Shown here piece by piece: positions 33,452 to 35,808 of a stretch of 35,808 bases of DNA. Source of the DNA: CANJUD01 sp043750035. GTDB lineage: Bacteria > Bacteroidota > Bacteroidia > UKL13-3. A program made the position numbers and the translations under genes. The notes beneath the pieces were generated by a model that was given only the letters and a program-made list of their open reading frames with translations, was not told the DNA's origin and did no database searches. Where the stretch lies: the NCBI GenBank assembly GCA_043750035.1, contig JAYVCI010000059.1, positions 1 to 35,808 on the forward strand, read 5' to 3'. The stretch's first letter is position 1. Each line of letters opens with the position of its first letter.

Positions 33452-35164
33452 ATGGGTCTAAAATTTACCTATTGCTGTATCGGTCTTACCTTTTGTTTAC
33501 TTTCTCAAGTTGCAGTGGGGCAGAAACTGAACAAGCTGGTTAGTGTAACCGGCGATGCTGGCGTATATGGAGATTTTTACCGCATGGAGCCCGATATTGC
33601 GGGAGCAGTTAAGCCACGCAGGCCTGGCACCCTTTGTAGGTTAATCGTAAACACTACTGTAAACATCAAAGATTTTTCATGCCCCATCACTATGGCATTG
33701 CCCACTGGTATGTATGGCGAAATTATGCCCTATGCTCCTGCACTTAATGGCAATGGCCTGGACAATTTGAAACAACTGATGCGTAACCCGCTTAACAGGG
33801 TATCCATCGCCCCCAAATACAAGTGGGTACAACTTACCTTGGGTTCGCAGTCGCCCAACTATTCTGAACTGAGCGTTGGCGATTTGGCAGTGTGGGGAAC
33901 GGGTATAAATCTAACTCCTGGCAAGCTTCGTTTCTCATGCTTTTCTGGTTCTTCGCAACTTGCCATTGAGGAAAATTTGCAGAACAGCGTAAAGGGGATT
34001 TACGCCCGAAAAATACAATCATTCAAAATCGGGTACGGGCATCAGGATTCCGCACATATATACTTTATACAAAGTTTTATGAAGGACGACACTTCATCAC
34101 TACAATCAAAACCTAACCAAGCATTGCCCCAGTTTGGTTATTTAAGCTCTGTTGATTTTAGAATTAACCTGCCAAATAGCGTATATATAAAGGGAGAAGT
34201 GGCTGCATCGTCATTTACCCGCAATGTTAGTTCAGATGAAGTACCTGCCGCAGCTCCATCTTATTCATTATTTAGCCGCAACAATGCCACCACACAGTTG
34301 GACTATGCATCGGTATTGAGTGTGGGAACTGACAGAAAGAACTTTGGGATAAGAACGGTAGCCCGCTATTATGGTGATGGGTTTGTTCCGATGGGTTTCC
34401 CTTTTATGCAAACAGACAGGTTAGAGGTAACGGTTGACCCACGCTTCACTTTATTCAAAAACAAATTATTGGTTACAGGCTCAATAGGTAAAAGGGTGAA
34501 CAATGTATCAGGCACTAAAGCTAGCACTACTACGCAATCCATAGGCAATTTAATTATCAATGCACAACTGCATGAAAGATTGTCGTTATCGGCATCGTTC
34601 TCCAATTATGGTTACCGCAACAGTGTGATGAATGATACTTTTAGATTAGAGATGGTGAGTTTGTCATGGAGCATAAGTCCGACCTATAGCTATAATAACA
34701 AAAAATGTTTGCAAAGTATTTCATTGTTATATTCACAAAACAATTTTAGAGATTTTAATATAGTAAGCGGTACTTTAAATAACAATGATGCCAGCAATAT
34801 GGTATTATCATATATGAGAGCACAACACAAAAAACCTTTCTCATTTAGCACCACCTTTAGTTATTTTGACAACAATACCTCTTACGGCAAACTGCAAACT
34901 TTATCAGGACGGGTGAATTTTGGATATAAATTCTTCGCTAAAAAACTGAGCACAACTATAGGTTTTATGCTGGCCCATAACCAAATTGGTTCCAATACTT
35001 CAGGCTTGCAACAGATGTTTATGCTAGGTGCCAAATATGCTTTCACCAAGAAAGTCTTTTTCTCCATAAACGGGTCAATCAACCATTATAATTATGCCGA
35101 ATCAAGACCCGGATTATCCTATAAAGAAAATTTTTTACGAACTTCCATCATCTATAAATTTTAA
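33452..35164 (+). CDS. Outer-membrane beta-barrel protein, 570 aa
   Basis: A signal peptide (YCCIGLTFCLLSQVAVGQ) is followed by strand-rich sequence across the whole length (RINLPNSVYIKGEVAASSFT, FGIRTVARYYGDGFVPMGFP, ISLLYSQNNFRDFN, LSTTIGFMLAHNQIGSN) and a terminal RTSIIYKF with the usual aromatic last residue. An LTLGSQSPNYSELSVGDLAV segment near 130-150 resembles an outer-membrane protein motif around a surface loop. The next gene, a TANFOR-type protein, starts 4 bases after the stop, and this pair is the likely functional unit, with the barrel as outer-membrane base or exporter. No catalytic motif was seen. Confidence 0.75.
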   Translation: MGLKFTYCCIGLTFCLLSQVAVGQKLNKLVSVTGDAGVYGDFYRMEPDIAGAVKPRRPGTLCRLIVNTTVNIKDFSCPITMALPTGMYGEIMPYAPALNGNGLDNLKQLMRNPLNRVSIAPKYKWVQLTLGSQSPNYSELSVGDLAVWGTGINLTPGKLRFSCFSGSSQLAIEENLQNSVKGIYARKIQSFKIGYGHQDSAHIYFIQSFMKDDTSSLQSKPNQALPQFGYLSSVDFRINLPNSVYIKGEVAASSFTRNVSSDEVPAAAPSYSLFSRNNATTQLDYASVLSVGTDRKNFGIRTVARYYGDGFVPMGFPFMQTDRLEVTVDPRFTLFKNKLLVTGSIGKRVNNVSGTKASTTTQSIGNLIINAQLHERLSLSASFSNYGYRNSVMNDTFRLEMVSLSWSISPTYSYNNKKCLQSISLLYSQNNFRDFNIVSGTLNNNDASNMVLSYMRAQHKKPFSFSTTFSYFDNNTSYGKLQTLSGRVNFGYKFFAKKLSTTIGFMLAHNQIGSNTSGLQQMFMLGAKYAFTKKVFFSINGSINHYNYAESRPGLSYKENFLRTSIIYKF

Positions 35165-35168
35165 GATT

Positions 35169-35808
35169 ATGTATTATAAATTCACCTTCCTGGCATTCTT
35201 CTTCTGCCTTTCATTAGGCAGCAACAGTGCCCAAAGCATCCAGCTTATCATGAGCTCGTCGCCAACGCCTTATATAGCTGATTGGCCCGACCACATTGAA
35301 ACGGCTACTCTTATTATCAACAATACAGGCAGCAGCGATTTGAAGCTAAAAGTAAAAACAGAACTATATGACAGCAAAGGCTCACTAGCAGCCCATACCG
35401 ATGCTGCGAAAATGCCGGTGCTAATTGTGCCGCCAGGGGTGAACCAATACACCGCTGAAGATATTTTTCCTTCAAATGCAATAAACTATAACAGTAGTTT
35501 AGAAAGAAGTATCAGTAAAACCGGACGAATACCCGATGATTATTATAAGTTTGATGTAGCTATTACCGATCCACAAACGGGTGCTATAGTCGGCACATCA
35601 GGCATAGCCAGCAAAATGTTTAATATTATTTCGTACCAAGCTCCTATATTACAAACCCCTATAAATACACACACCTTCGATGAGAAAGAAATCAATGGTA
35701 TTATATTCAAATGGAGCCCTGTTATGCCCATGCCAGCTTACCCTGTTACCTACAGATTAAAAGTATTTGAAGTATTACCCGGACAAGACCATATTGATGC
35801 TTTTAGAA
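35169..35808 (+). CDS. TANFOR-type domain protein, N-terminal part
   Basis: The frame is open from the ATG at 35169 to the window edge (213 complete codons), so the 3' end is missing. A signal peptide (YKFTFLAFFFCLSLGSNSAQ) is followed by SIQLIMSSSPTPYIADWPDH and IETATLIINNTGSSDLKLKV. Then come LIVPPGVNQYTAEDIFPSNA, YYKFDVAITDPQTGAIVG and a fibronectin-like start (FKWSPVMPMPAYPVTYRLKV). This matches, from memory, the N-terminal TANFOR domain described for Tannerella forsythia-like proteins, large secreted proteins of unknown function. It follows the barrel gene after 4 bases and is probably cotranscribed and cotranslated with it. Base composition is slightly more GC-rich than the surroundings. 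Confidence 0.8.
   Translation, partial: MYYKFTFLAFFFCLSLGSNSAQSIQLIMSSSPTPYIADWPDHIETATLIINNTGSSDLKLKVKTELYDSKGSLAAHTDAAKMPVLIVPPGVNQYTAEDIFPSNAINYNSSLERSISKTGRIPDDYYKFDVAITDPQTGAIVGTSGIASKMFNIISYQAPILQTPINTHTFDEKEINGIIFKWSPVMPMPAYPVTYRLKVFEVLPGQDHIDAFR

Overview
The window looks like a piece of an AT-rich chromosome from a member of the Bacteroidota. Four things point there: a secreted protein with a type IX secretion (T9SS) type A sorting domain; lineage-typical families (HU-CCDC81/SPOR, TANFOR, GEVED, DUF4175, DUF2874-like); -7 promoter motifs of the form TANNTTTG; and signal peptides that typically end in AQ. No rRNA, tRNA, CRISPR array, integrase or transposase gene was seen. A chitinophagal or sphingobacterial type of organism is plausible, but the sequence alone does not settle it.

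Layout. 1-903: end of a GT4 glycosyltransferase and a small outer-membrane protein. 904-4697: accessory stretch with a structured intergenic region, a cysteine-rich lipoprotein, two damaged tandem Bro-N (phage antirepressor-like) genes, one of them broken by a palindromic repeat, and a 415-aa protein whose C-terminus resembles the predicted pPIWI-associating nuclease family. 4705-8085 (-): giant DUF4175 membrane/coiled-coil protein. 8086-9719: scarred region bracketed by two copies of a 79-nt repeat; it holds a small beta-barrel gene, a 45-codon relic of the 3' end of aroA, a strong hairpin and a REP-like inverted pair. 9720-18048 (+): envelope cluster of a TPR protein, an outer-membrane barrel, an HU-CCDC81/SPOR protein, ExbB, ExbD and a TonB-like protein. 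Its parts suggest a proton-motive-force-driven trans-envelope machine, broadly comparable to Tol-Pal.

18115-27106 (-): a tripartite RND efflux operon (outer-membrane factor, lipoprotein adaptor, RND pump), a DUF2874-like periplasmic protein, a propeller-like lipoprotein and an overlapping response regulator/histidine kinase pair. A shared TTTTATGATGAT motif lies just upstream of the efflux operon and of the lipoprotein, hinting at common control. 27209-31825 (-): a 1538-aa secreted GEVED/PKD/T9SS protein with the best promoter in the window and a clear intrinsic terminator. 31826-33451: a TPR-like gene flanked by two more REP-like palindromes and a relic of an outer-membrane protein C-terminus. 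33452-end (+): an outer-membrane barrel followed after 4 bases by a TANFOR-type protein cut by the window edge.

At least four different intergenic palindromic repeat families occur in 36 kb, several next to gene relics. The two most unusual regions are 1.0-4.7 kb (possible defence or phage-related islet) and 8.2-9.7 kb (direct-repeat-bracketed insertion).
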